This document shows positions 7,156 to 16,628 of a stretch of DNA of 36,510 bases, piece by piece. Below the pieces are notes generated by a model. That model was not told the origin of the DNA. It saw only the letters and a list, made by a program, of their open reading frames with translations, and made no database searches. This stretch comes from Bacteroidetes bacterium 4572_117 (GTDB lineage Bacteria; Bacteroidota; Bacteroidia; Bacteroidales; NBLH01), in the NCBI GenBank assembly GCA_002084525.1, contig NBLH01000012.1, positions 1-36,510 on the forward strand, given 5' to 3'. The position numbers were made by a program, and so were the translations under genes. Every line of letters begins with the position of its first letter. The first letter of the stretch is position 1.

Positions 7156-10126
7156 ACTTATAGTCGGGCTGAAAGAGCATCGGATTTTTGGTTGGATAGC
7201 AAGGGTTTATCGCACGGGAGAAGAAAACAAAGAGTTTTTTGCAATTGTTGAGGGTATTTCAGGGAAAAATGCAGAAACCGATGTAAAAGAGTTTTCTGAA
7301 ATAGAACAAAAACTGATTAAAATCACAGACCAAATAGCTGATAATGAGCTAAATAAAATATTTTCAAAAAAAAAACAATCAACTCGCGATTTTATTAATA
7401 CTTTTAATAACCACACACTAAGGATACGTATACGTGAATTTATCGAAAAACGGCTTATTTCGCTTTTTGATATAATGAAAAGCTCAAACGTTCAGTTGTT
7501 TTACAATTCAGATAGTAAAAATATTTATTTTGAGGATAAAATAGAATTGCAAAACAATTATTCCGAAGCAGTTTTTAATTTCGCTAAAAATGAAAATGAA
7601 AGCCAATACTTTTTAAGTTTAAAACACGATGACTCTGAACTCAGCCTATTTAACAAACATGCTAATATAATTACAAATTCGCCATGTAGTATAATTGTTG
7701 AAAATAAATGTTACTTTTTCAGGCCCGAACCTGAGGGTATAGATGGTAAAAAGCTGCTTCCTTTCATCGTAAAAAAGCACATTACCATACCAAAATCAAG
7801 CGAAAAAAAATATTTTGAGACTTTTGTGCTTAAATCCATAGAAAAATATAAAGTTAATGCCATAGGCTTTGATATAGTAAAACAAAATATTAAGCCAAAA
7901 CCAATTATTATTGTTGAAAAAGACTGGCAAGGCGAATTTACCATGATACTAAAATTTGACTATGAAGGTAATCTTGTTAGCCCTTCTTATCAAAAAAAAC
8001 GGTTTGTAAAGGCACTAATTAACGAAAACACATACAAATACGAGCAAATTGACCGAAATTTTCAGTTTGAAAATGAAAAATCAGCCTTTTTAAAATCAAT
8101 TGGGCTTTATAACACTGTTGAACACAATTATAAAATTAAAAAAGATAAGGTAGACCCGGCTGAAGATACAGCTTTAATTCAATGGCTAAACAAATTTGGT
8201 TCTGTATTAAAAGAAAACTGCTTTGATGTCCAACAAAAATTTTTCAACAAAAAGTATTTTATCGAAAAAGCCTGGATTGACTTCAGGGTAAAAGACCGCA
8301 ACGACTGGTTCGACATACAAGCTACCGTTAATTTTGGTGGATTTAGTTTCCCTTTTTCTAAGCTTAAAAACCATATAAAAAACAATAATAACGAATTTGT
8401 ATTGCCTAATGGCGAAATTGCTATTATCCCCGAAGAATGGTTTTCAAAATATCGCGATTTTGTCCTTTTCAGTAAAACCGATGGTGAAATTTTCAATTTA
8501 GCAAAACACCACTACCCTGTTTTAAGTAACAGTATTGAGGATATTGATGAAGAGTTGGTAAAAAAAATGAATGAACTAGCCCATCAAAAATTTCCAATCC
8601 CGGCAAAACTAAAGGCTAAGCTAAGGCCTTACCAAAAACAAGGTTACGACTGGATAAACTCATTGCACGAAAGCAACTTTGGAGCCTGCCTTGCTGATGA
8701 TATGGGGCTTGGGAAAACCCTGCAAACACTAGCAGTTATACAAAGGATTATTGTTGGAGACTCTTTGCAAAAAAAAGCCAAGCAACCTGCAAACAACAAA
8801 CCCATGCAATTAAGCTTGTTCGATACAATACCACAAGAAAAACCCAAAAACAAAACACGTAAAAATCATGCTGAAAAAAAGATTGCCGGCTTAATTGTCA
8901 TGCCTACATCGCTGATACATAATTGGTTAAGCGAAATAAAAAAGTTTGCGCCAAATATTAATACCTATATTTATTCAGGTGGCCGAAGGGATAAAAACAT
9001 TGAACAGTTTTCAAATTACGACCTAATTTTAAGTAGTTACGGTATTGTACGGAACGATATAGAAATACTTGCCAAGTATAATTTTAATTTTCTATTTCTT
9101 GATGAAAGCCAAGCAATTAAAAACCCGACATCAAAAATATATAAGTCGATAATTAAACTACATGCAAATTACAAAATGGTACTTACGGGTACACCTATCG
9201 AGAACTCGCTTACCGACCTTTGGGCGCAAATGAGTTTTATAAACCATGGTTTGCTTGGCACCTTAAACTTTTTTAAAGAAGAATTTGTCGACCCGATTGA
9301 AAAGTATCAAAATGCCATACTTAAAGAAGAAAAGCAAGAAAAACTCCAAAAAATTATCAGGCCATTTTTCTTGCGCCGAACTAAAGAAGAGGTTGCAAAA
9401 GATTTACCCGATTTAACAGAATCTATCCATTATTGCACCATGGGAGATGAACAACATCGGATTTATGAAGAGGAAAAATCTAAGATAAGAAATGTATTAA
9501 TCAACACATACGGCAAGAAAAAAAGCTTAACTGAAAAACGCCTACTTATTATTCAGGCACTTACAAAACTTAGGCAGCTTGCAAACCACACAAAATTAAT
9601 TAATGCTGAAAACGACTACCCTTCAGGTAAATTTGATGAAGTAATAAGGATGCTGGAAAGCTTAATTGCCGAAAACCACAAAGTGCTGCTTTTTTCATCG
9701 TTTGTAAAACATTTAGATTTATTTGCTGATTATTTTAATAAAAACAACTTAAAATATTCAACACTTACAGGTAAAACAAGAAAAAGAGAAGAAGTTATCA
9801 ACAATTTTCAGTCGGATCCAGAAAACCGTTTGTTTTTAATTTCGTTAAAAGCAGGGGGCTCCGGTTTAAACCTTACCGCTGCCGATTATGTATTCATTTT
9901 AGACCCTTGGTGGAACCCTGCGGCTGAAAAACAAGCAATAGCACGTGCACACAGGATAGGGCAAAATCGAAAAGTTATGGCATACCGGTTTATTTCCGAA
10001 GCATCTGTTGAAGAAAAAATACTAAAATTCCAAAAAAAGAAACAAGAACTGGCAGATGTATTTATAAACAACAATGATTCGTTTGCCAAATTATCGCAAA
10101 ACGAAATAATAGGGCTTTTTGACTAA
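7142..10126 (+). CDS. SNF2-family ATPase/helicase
   Basis: LADDMGLGKTLQTLAVI, FLFLDESQAIKN, LTGTPIENSLTDLWAQMSF, SLKAGGSGLNLTAADYVFILDPWWNPAAEKQAIARAHRIGQ. Overlaps rlmN by 14 bp. Confidence 0.95.
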   Translation: MSKNKLIVGLKEHRIFGWIARVYRTGEENKEFFAIVEGISGKNAETDVKEFSEIEQKLIKITDQIADNELNKIFSKKKQSTRDFINTFNNHTLRIRIREFIEKRLISLFDIMKSSNVQLFYNSDSKNIYFEDKIELQNNYSEAVFNFAKNENESQYFLSLKHDDSELSLFNKHANIITNSPCSIIVENKCYFFRPEPEGIDGKKLLPFIVKKHITIPKSSEKKYFETFVLKSIEKYKVNAIGFDIVKQNIKPKPIIIVEKDWQGEFTMILKFDYEGNLVSPSYQKKRFVKALINENTYKYEQIDRNFQFENEKSAFLKSIGLYNTVEHNYKIKKDKVDPAEDTALIQWLNKFGSVLKENCFDVQQKFFNKKYFIEKAWIDFRVKDRNDWFDIQATVNFGGFSFPFSKLKNHIKNNNNEFVLPNGEIAIIPEEWFSKYRDFVLFSKTDGEIFNLAKHHYPVLSNSIEDIDEELVKKMNELAHQKFPIPAKLKAKLRPYQKQGYDWINSLHESNFGACLADDMGLGKTLQTLAVIQRIIVGDSLQKKAKQPANNKPMQLSLFDTIPQEKPKNKTRKNHAEKKIAGLIVMPTSLIHNWLSEIKKFAPNINTYIYSGGRRDKNIEQFSNYDLILSSYGIVRNDIEILAKYNFNFLFLDESQAIKNPTSKIYKSIIKLHANYKMVLTGTPIENSLTDLWAQMSFINHGLLGTLNFFKEEFVDPIEKYQNAILKEEKQEKLQKIIRPFFLRRTKEEVAKDLPDLTESIHYCTMGDEQHRIYEEEKSKIRNVLINTYGKKKSLTEKRLLIIQALTKLRQLANHTKLINAENDYPSGKFDEVIRMLESLIAENHKVLLFSSFVKHLDLFADYFNKNNLKYSTLTGKTRKREEVINNFQSDPENRLFLISLKAGGSGLNLTAADYVFILDPWWNPAAEKQAIARAHRIGQNRKVMAYRFISEASVEEKILKFQKKKQELADVFINNNDSFAKLSQNEIIGLFD

Positions 10127-10259
10127 TTTTACCTATAAAACAGTATGTATTATCAAATTTTTTAAGCAAACTACCAATTTTATATAGGCAAATTTCAAAA
10201 TCAATAGGATGTGCTGTTTTTTCTATTTATATTTGAACAAATTTAAAATTTATTTTACT

Positions 10260-11264
10260 GTGGGAAAAGAAAATATCAACAAACTATTCGATAAGTTCAA
10301 CCAATATAATGTTATTGTGATTGGCGATGTAATGATTGACACCTATTTTTGGGGCAAAGTAGAACGAATTTCCCCAGAAGCACCAGTTCCAATTATTTCA
10401 AGATCAGACATTGAACACCGTTTGGGTGGTGCAGGTAATGTTGCCTTAAATGTTCAGTCATTGGGTGCAACTCCTTTTTTGTGCTCGGTTATTGGCGACG
10501 ATGATAAATCAGTAGTACTCAAAAATTTACTAAAAAAAAGAGGGCTTTCTGATATTGGTATAGTAACCGACAGCGATAGGATTACAACTATTAAAACCCG
10601 TGTAATAAGCGACAACCAACATTTGTTGAGAATTGACGAAGAAATTACCGAAAATATCCCTACTAAAACCCAGGATATATTTATTGATAAATTAAAAACC
10701 ATAATTTTGGGCAGAAAAATTGATGCAATAATTTTTGAGGATTACGACAAAGGTGTAATTACGTCAAATCTAATAAGCCAGATAGTTGAAATTGCAAAAA
10801 GCAACAATATCCCCACCCTTGTAGATCCTAAAAAAAGAAATTTTATGGATTATAAAGGGGTAACGCTTTTTAAACCAAACTTTAAAGAATTGGTTGAAGG
10901 TTTAAAGCTCGATATAGGAAAAAATGATTTTAAGGGCCTACATGAAGCATCTAACCAATTACGCGATAAATTAGGCATCGAAATGGTAATGGCTACTTTA
11001 TCTGAATTAGGTATTTATATCAGCGATAATGGCTCATACCATAATATCCCTGCCGAAATTAGGGATATCGCAGATGTGTCGGGTGCCGGTGATACAGTAA
11101 TTAGTACTGCAAGCCTTTGTTTGGCTGCTAGCTTGCCACCAAAAGATATTGCTTACATCTCGAACCTTGCCGGGGGGATTGTTTGCGAAAAAGTAGGTGT
11201 GGTACCTATTGATAAAGAGCTACTTAAAGAAGAATATTTTAGGATAAAGGAAGAAACACAATAA
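10260..11264 (+). CDS. hldA: D-glycero-beta-D-manno-heptose-7-phosphate kinase-like PfkB kinase (HldE N-terminal domain/RfaE1 type)
   Basis: VIGDVMIDTYFWGKVERISPEAPVPII, HRLGGAGNVALNVQSLGA, DYDKGVI, VDPKKRNF, DVSGAGDTVISTASLCLA. GTG start at 10260 preferred over the ORF-track start 10209. Confidence 0.88.
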   Translation: MGKENINKLFDKFNQYNVIVIGDVMIDTYFWGKVERISPEAPVPIISRSDIEHRLGGAGNVALNVQSLGATPFLCSVIGDDDKSVVLKNLLKKRGLSDIGIVTDSDRITTIKTRVISDNQHLLRIDEEITENIPTKTQDIFIDKLKTIILGRKIDAIIFEDYDKGVITSNLISQIVEIAKSNNIPTLVDPKKRNFMDYKGVTLFKPNFKELVEGLKLDIGKNDFKGLHEASNQLRDKLGIEMVMATLSELGIYISDNGSYHNIPAEIRDIADVSGAGDTVISTASLCLAASLPPKDIAYISNLAGGIVCEKVGVVPIDKELLKEEYFRIKEETQ

Positions 11265-11474
11265 CACATTTTCTGGATAAAAAATCTAGTCCCGAAGCGG
11301 TTTAAACATTGATTTACTAAGCGAACAGCCTACTATACAATAAACGTCTCAAATAAATGTGGAAAGCATACACCCGTCCGACCACTTGAGCGGTAGTACG
11401 GATATATTTCGCAAAATAATATGCCGCTTGTTGTATTTTCGTAAGCACCTAAATTACAGGTTACATACAAGTAA

Positions 11475-12089
11475 ATGAAAAACTTAGCAAATAGCGGCAA
11501 AAATTTCGATTCCGGTTACTGGCAAAATAAATATATCGACAAAAAAACCGGTTGGGATATTGGCTATGTAGCTACACCGATAAAAGAGTATGTTGACCAG
11601 TTACAAGATAAATCGATAAAAATACTGGTTCCCGGTGCCGGTAATGCATACGAAGTTGAATATCTTTATAAAAAAGGTTTCAAAAAAACTTGGCTGCTGG
11701 ATTTTGCCCCACAATCAATAAATAATTTTAAGCAAAGGGTGAAAATTTTCCCAAAAGAGCAAATTATTAACGAAGATTTTTTTAATCATACCCAAAAATA
11801 TGATTTAATAATTGAGCTCACATTTTTCAGTTCATTAAACCCCAATTCACGAGAAAATTATGTTTCAAAAATGTCTGATTTACTAAACCCCGGCGGAAAA
11901 CTTATAGGTTTGCTTTTTAATCACGGATTCGGTAACAATTTCCCACCTTTTGGAGGAACCGATAAAGAATACCAAAAACTTTTTAAAAATAAATTCATTA
12001 TAAAGAAAATGGAAATCGCATATAATTCCATTAAACCACGGGCAAACAGAGAGTTGTTTATAATATTAGAAAAGCTCAATAAGGTCTAA
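11475..12089 (+). CDS. TPMT-like SAM-dependent methyltransferase
   Basis: YWQNKYIDKKTGWDIGYVATPIKEYVDQL..ILVPGAGNAYEVEYLYKKGF, GGTDKEYQKLF. Confidence 0.82.
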   Translation: MKNLANSGKNFDSGYWQNKYIDKKTGWDIGYVATPIKEYVDQLQDKSIKILVPGAGNAYEVEYLYKKGFKKTWLLDFAPQSINNFKQRVKIFPKEQIINEDFFNHTQKYDLIIELTFFSSLNPNSRENYVSKMSDLLNPGGKLIGLLFNHGFGNNFPPFGGTDKEYQKLFKNKFIIKKMEIAYNSIKPRANRELFIILEKLNKV

Positions 12090-12182
12090 GACTTATTTAT
12101 TTAGGTCCATATATTCTTTTAATCAACATATTAGATTAATAAAATATACAAATAATTTATCAAACTACTTATTATCCCGGTT

Positions 12183-12965
12183 ATGAGAATTTTCCATTCT
12201 GAATATCAAGCGCAATATGCATCATATACATTTTCGTATGCAGTTTATTGCTTGCAAGAAAACGTTGATGAATTACCATTGGTTTTGGAAAAAGGGTTTT
12301 TACCTTACACAGACAACCCGGCAATAAAACATGATATTTTTTACATGGCCAGAAGCGTCCGCATAAACTTAGGGGCTTTCAAAGACACATCGGAAAATAA
12401 ACGTGTTGACAGAAAAATTAAACCATTAAACATTGAATTGCAAGTAATAAAAAAAACAGATTTCATAAACAACAGTGAGTTTCGTGATTTTTGTGTAAAC
12501 TATGCCGGTGAACGTTTTGCCGATGGAAATATCGACACAAAAAGGTTTGATTACATTTATAACAAAAGCTTTTTTAGCCATATTTTTGTTTTTAAGTCGG
12601 GTAAAGAAATTTACGGCTATGTTTTTGGTTCATTAAAAAACAATGTACTGCATTATTGGTATGCTTTTTTTAACACAAATTATCTGCGTGAATATTCATT
12701 AGGCAAATGGATGATGTGGAAAATAATTTGCTGGGCAAAAGAATCGGAACTAGACTATATTTACATTGGCACAGCATACACGACTAAAGCATTATACAAA
12801 GTACGCGACCATAGAGGCATTGAATTTTTTGATGGTATTAAATGGAATGTGGATACAAAACAATTAAAACAACTTTGCCGTAACGACGAAGAAAAACATA
12901 ACGAAAAAGATATGCTTAAATCAACCAATGTTATTAAAATAGCATGGGGCTCCCCCACCTGTTGA
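12183..12965 (+). CDS. Arginyl-tRNA--protein transferase-like (GNAT-fold) protein; C-terminal tail reads into antisense aroK fragment
   Basis: FYMARSVRINLGAF, HIFVFKSGKEIYGYVFG, HYWYAFFNTNYLREYSLGKWMMW, YIYIGTAYTTKALYKVRDHRGIEFFDGIKWN. Confidence 0.65.
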   Translation: MRIFHSEYQAQYASYTFSYAVYCLQENVDELPLVLEKGFLPYTDNPAIKHDIFYMARSVRINLGAFKDTSENKRVDRKIKPLNIELQVIKKTDFINNSEFRDFCVNYAGERFADGNIDTKRFDYIYNKSFFSHIFVFKSGKEIYGYVFGSLKNNVLHYWYAFFNTNYLREYSLGKWMMWKIICWAKESELDYIYIGTAYTTKALYKVRDHRGIEFFDGIKWNVDTKQLKQLCRNDEEKHNEKDMLKSTNVIKIAWGSPTC

Positions 12966-13187
12966 AACTACGGTATTTTCCAATTTATAAGTATTGTGTA
13001 AAACCTGATGTTCAATCAACCTAAATTTTTCTTCGCCAAACTGTTCAAAATAATCTGTAATGTTTGTACCTATTTCTAACTCAATTTGGGCATCTAAATC
13101 AATAAAATTATACGATAACTTTCGGGCAAGTTTTTTACCTACGGTAGTTTTCCCACTACCCATAAACCCAATAAGGTATATAAGCAT
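12921..13187 (-). pseudogene. aroK: Shikimate kinase, 3'-truncated
   Basis: MLIYLIGFMGSGKTTVGKKLARKLSYNFIDLDAQIE...VVSTGGGAPCYFNNIG then stop: only the N-terminal half of a shikimate kinase. Confidence 0.8.
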
Positions 13188-13342
13188 TTTAGCATTTTTT
13201 AAAATTGGAAATTGATTGATAACTTGTAATTGGTAATTGGTAATCAGTAATTAGTCATTGGTAATTGGTCAATTGTTCTTTCATAAATATGGTTGACAGC
13301 TTTTTATACATTTACTTCATTATAAAATAACTTGTTGACAAC

Positions 13343-13449
13343 TTTTTTTATCGGTTTACTATTCTGCGTTTATCCTCGGGAGTTTTTTCTTCGCTTTTTT
13401 TCCCGCAGATTACGCTGATTTTCGCTGATTTTTTTATCGGTTTACTATT
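13343..13449. repeat. 21-bp direct repeat TTTTTTTATCGGTTTACTATT (13343-13363 and 13429-13449) flanking a 65-bp insert
   Basis: Exact match of both copies by eye; insert holds cgcagattacgctgattttcgctgat. Confidence 0.75.
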
Positions 13450-13520
13450 GGTAATTATCATTAAACACTCAATATTCAACATTCAACAATTAACAATCAA
13501 CACTAAACATTCAATTAACC

Positions 13521-13580
13521 AAATGCCCAATGACTAAATGCCCAATGACTAAATGCCCAATATACTAATGTCCAATGACT
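13521..13580. repeat. Short tandem repeat, about 4 degenerate copies of AAATGCCCAATGACT (15 bp)
   Basis: 13521-13535 and 13536-13550 identical; next two copies degenerate. Confidence 0.75.
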
Positions 13581-13601
13581 AATTTATTATCATTCAACAT
13601 T

Positions 13602-14507
13602 TCAATACAAGTTCATTGGGTCAAATATTAATGAAAATATTTTACTTTCTTCATTCGTGTCCCAAGGTTGGATACTTAATACGGGGATATCTAAACCGCT
13701 GATAATATCCCTTGCATTTGAACCTAAAACATATTCTGCAAATCTACCCTCTTGCCTGGTCATAATTACCACAAGTGCCGATTTGTTTTTTACAGAAAGT
13801 TCAGAAATAACTTCAGGTATAGAACGTTTTTCCTCTTTAATTAACTCTGTATCACATACAACGCCAGCCTTTTCAATTACTATTTTAACTTTCCCAAGTT
13901 TAGTTAAAAGGTTCATTTCTTTACCTTTGCCACCCGTGGTTTGAATTGCAAGTATCTTTAAACTTGTTCCAAACATTTGCGCAAACTCAATTGCTGCTGT
14001 AATTTGTTCAGCTGTTTCGCTCTCAAAATCTAATGGGACTAAAATTTCACGATGATTATTTTTGTAGGTGTCAAAATTATAATTGCCCCTGATGGTAATA
14101 ACAGGATAAATAGAATCTAATATTACATGCATTGAGTTTGATCCAACAAATGGCCTTTTGTATTTTGGCAATTCACTTTTACCCATAAATATAAAAGCAG
14201 GTTTTATTTCTTCGGCAACATCAATAATTTTTTCATGTGGCTTGCCATTTTCTATCCGGGTAAATATTTTAATCCCTTCGGGGATGCTGCCAATTACCTC
14301 GTCAATATTTTTTTTGGCTTCTTTATTAATTTTAATGAGCATTTCATCAGAAGAAAATAATTTGCTCATAAAGCTACTCTCTTCAATAACAGTCATCACC
14401 TCTAAGTCATATTTCGAAATTTCAGCAAAATATTTTGCATATCGTAAGGCTATCAACGATTGTTCGTCGAAATCAATAGCTACAAGTATTTTTTTCTTAG
14501 TCTTCAT
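13602..14507 (-). CDS. Universal stress protein, tandem UspA domains
   Basis: KKKILVAIDFDEQSLIALRYAKYFAE and a second half REILVPLDFESETAEQITAAIEFAQMFG...VLGSNARDIISGLDIPVLSIQP. Confidence 0.88.
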   Translation of the reverse strand: MKTKKKILVAIDFDEQSLIALRYAKYFAEISKYDLEVMTVIEESSFMSKLFSSDEMLIKINKEAKKNIDEVIGSIPEGIKIFTRIENGKPHEKIIDVAEEIKPAFIFMGKSELPKYKRPFVGSNSMHVILDSIYPVITIRGNYNFDTYKNNHREILVPLDFESETAEQITAAIEFAQMFGTSLKILAIQTTGGKGKEMNLLTKLGKVKIVIEKAGVVCDTELIKEEKRSIPEVISELSVKNKSALVVIMTRQEGRFAEYVLGSNARDIISGLDIPVLSIQPWDTNEESKIFSLIFDPMNLY

Positions 14508-14615
14508 GAGTTCAAATTTAAGTTAAGTGGCTGAAATACAATCACATTCTTGTTGTAAAACAATTAATTAGTTGTATAATACCCCTCCATAGCCTGTTCT
14601 GGTACTCAATGGGTT

Positions 14616-14900
14616 TCATACATATATTATTAAATTAAAATGTAAAATATACCTAGGGAATATTTCAGTATTCATCCATCCTTGCACATTTGGGGCTATA
14701 ATAAACTTCATATCAAGCAGGTGTACCAACTCATTTTCCGGTTTGTATTTTTCGCACATTTCAACAAAAATGCGCATCTCGTTTTTAAACTCATCTACGT
14801 ACATTTTTTCAGTTGGCAACAAAAATTTATCAATTATTAAAGAATTTTCTTGTTCGTAAAATATTTCAACATACTCGCTTTTATGTAAAATTATTGTTAT
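14616..14900 (-). pseudogene. Remnant of a small conserved (STAS/SpoIIAA-like?) protein
   Basis: Continuous frame ILHKSEYVEIFYEQENSLIIDKFLLPTEKMYVDEFKNEMRIFVEMCEKYKPENELVHLLDMKFIIAPNVQGWMNTEIFPRY without a good ATG start and with a divergent tail. Confidence 0.45.
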
Positions 14901-15071
14901 AATTTAAATGGTAGCGTAAATATATTAAAACATATTGTAAAATATATTAGGAATCCATTTTTTTTATATATTTTTGAACTAAGCAAAAAGTATGTGTGTC
15001 CTGAGTATCTAATTAGTACTAACCTTCAAAATAAAGCAGGCTAAATAGTTTATGATATTTGGAAAAAGTTA

Positions 15072-16604
15072 ATGATGAAAACGGAAAAAAAGAAAAAAAG
15101 ATTAAACAAAAAATTATCACGAATAATTGATTCTGCTTATGCATTATATGAAATAGTATATAATGAAACAGGCATTCCGGTCAATTATAAGTTTCTGGAT
15201 GTTAATCCTCTCTTTGAAAAAATATCAGGCTTATTAAAAAAAGACATTATTGGAAAAAATACTGGTGATATCATACCAATAAATTCAGTTGATATTATAA
15301 AAAAATACACAAAAACCGTAAAAACAGGAAAATCTCGTACTTTTGAGTATAACTTTGGTGAATATCAAGCTATTTATAAAGTAAAAGTATCAAAGCTAAG
15401 CAAAAATAAAATAATTAGCGTTTTTTACGATATTTCTGACAAAAAAAAGTTAGAACAGGATTTAATTATTGCGGAAGAAAAAGCAAAACAATCAGACAAA
15501 CTAAAAACATCTTTTCTATCTCATATATCGCATGAAATACGCACACCTTTAAACGCAATTGTAGGATTTTCTGATTTTTTAGGTGAAGATATAAACGATG
15601 AGGATAAAAGATTATATAGTGAAATTATTAAAAATAGCAGTAACGATTTATTAAATATTATAACTGACATTTTAGATATTGCCAAAATTGAATCAGGCCA
15701 TACAAAAATGACCAAAGAGGGGTTTTCTGTAAATCAGTTAATGTCAGAGCTTTATGAGTATTTTCAATACAAAAAAAACAAACTAAATAAGAACCATATT
15801 GCCATTAAATATAAGCAAAGGTTAACTGAGACCAAAGCTGTAATTATTTCAGATAAAAACAGGGTAAAACAAGTTATGGTAAACTTGTTAGAAAATGCAT
15901 TTAAATTTACATCAGAAGGTTTTATCGAATTTGGGGCAAATTTAAATGAAAAGAAAAAGATTTTAGAGCTTTTTGTTTCTGATTCAGGAATAGGTATTTC
16001 AAAAGAAAAACAAAAATTTATTTTTGACAGTTTCAGGCAAGCAGACGAGAGCACTTCGAGGGTATTTGGCGGAACAGGTTTAGGTTTATCGATTTCAAGA
16101 GGTTTGGCTAGACTAATAGGCGGAGATTTGTTCATGAAATCAAAAGAAGGTCCAGGTAGCCAATTTATTTTCCAAATACCATATTTGCCGGTCGAAACGA
16201 AAAAAGATTCTTTATTAGATGTTAAAAAAAGCTTTAATATACCAAAAGGGAAAAAAATATTGGTTGTTGAAGATATATATTCAAATTTTGAATTGGTAAA
16301 CGGAATTTTAGAACCATACAAATTGAAAATTATACATGCTTATTCAGGTTTGGAGGCAATTAAATTATTTAAAACGAATATTGATACAGACATAATAATG
16401 ATGGATATGCGCTTGCCGGATATTGACGGTTTTGAAGTTACAAGTATTATCAAAAACATTAAGCCGGATGTACCAATTATTGCACTAACAGCCTTCGCAA
16501 CTAAATCTGATAAAGATAGCGCAATAGATGCCGGCTGTGATGATTTTCTTGTAAAACCTTTTAAAATTGAAATGTTGTTACAAGCAATTGAAAAACACTT
16601 ATAA
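15072..16604 (+). CDS. Hybrid histidine kinase (PAS-HisKA-HATPase_c-REC), no obvious TM
   Basis: SHISHEIRTPLNAIVGFSDFL, NLLENAFKFT, DSGIGISKEKQKFIFDSFRQAD, GGTGLGLSIS, REC IIMMDMRLPDIDGFE..LTAFA..LVKPF. Confidence 0.93.
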   Translation: MMKTEKKKKRLNKKLSRIIDSAYALYEIVYNETGIPVNYKFLDVNPLFEKISGLLKKDIIGKNTGDIIPINSVDIIKKYTKTVKTGKSRTFEYNFGEYQAIYKVKVSKLSKNKIISVFYDISDKKKLEQDLIIAEEKAKQSDKLKTSFLSHISHEIRTPLNAIVGFSDFLGEDINDEDKRLYSEIIKNSSNDLLNIITDILDIAKIESGHTKMTKEGFSVNQLMSELYEYFQYKKNKLNKNHIAIKYKQRLTETKAVIISDKNRVKQVMVNLLENAFKFTSEGFIEFGANLNEKKKILELFVSDSGIGISKEKQKFIFDSFRQADESTSRVFGGTGLGLSISRGLARLIGGDLFMKSKEGPGSQFIFQIPYLPVETKKDSLLDVKKSFNIPKGKKILVVEDIYSNFELVNGILEPYKLKIIHAYSGLEAIKLFKTNIDTDIIMMDMRLPDIDGFEVTSIIKNIKPDVPIIALTAFATKSDKDSAIDAGCDDFLVKPFKIEMLLQAIEKHL

Positions 16605-16628
16605 CCGATACACCTATTTTAATTACCA

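Noticed and set aside
10209-10259. Upstream extension MCCFFYLYLNKFKIYFT of the heptose kinase
   Set aside because: Looks like intergenic/promoter sequence (contains TATATTTG); GTG at 10260 gives a normal N-terminus.
11265-11474. Intergenic region with accacttgagcggt near-palindrome as mobile element remnant
   Set aside because: Only a short imperfect palindrome; no second copy or coding remnant found by eye.
13521-13580. 15-bp tandem units considered as a CRISPR array
   Set aside because: Units are directly abutting with no unique spacers and far too short.
13657-14526. Plus-strand ORFs 13657-13944 and 14158-14526
   Set aside because: Antisense to the tandem UspA gene, which has clear family motifs.
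15764-16321. 185-aa minus-strand ORF
   Set aside because: Antisense to HATPase/REC of a clearly coding histidine kinase.
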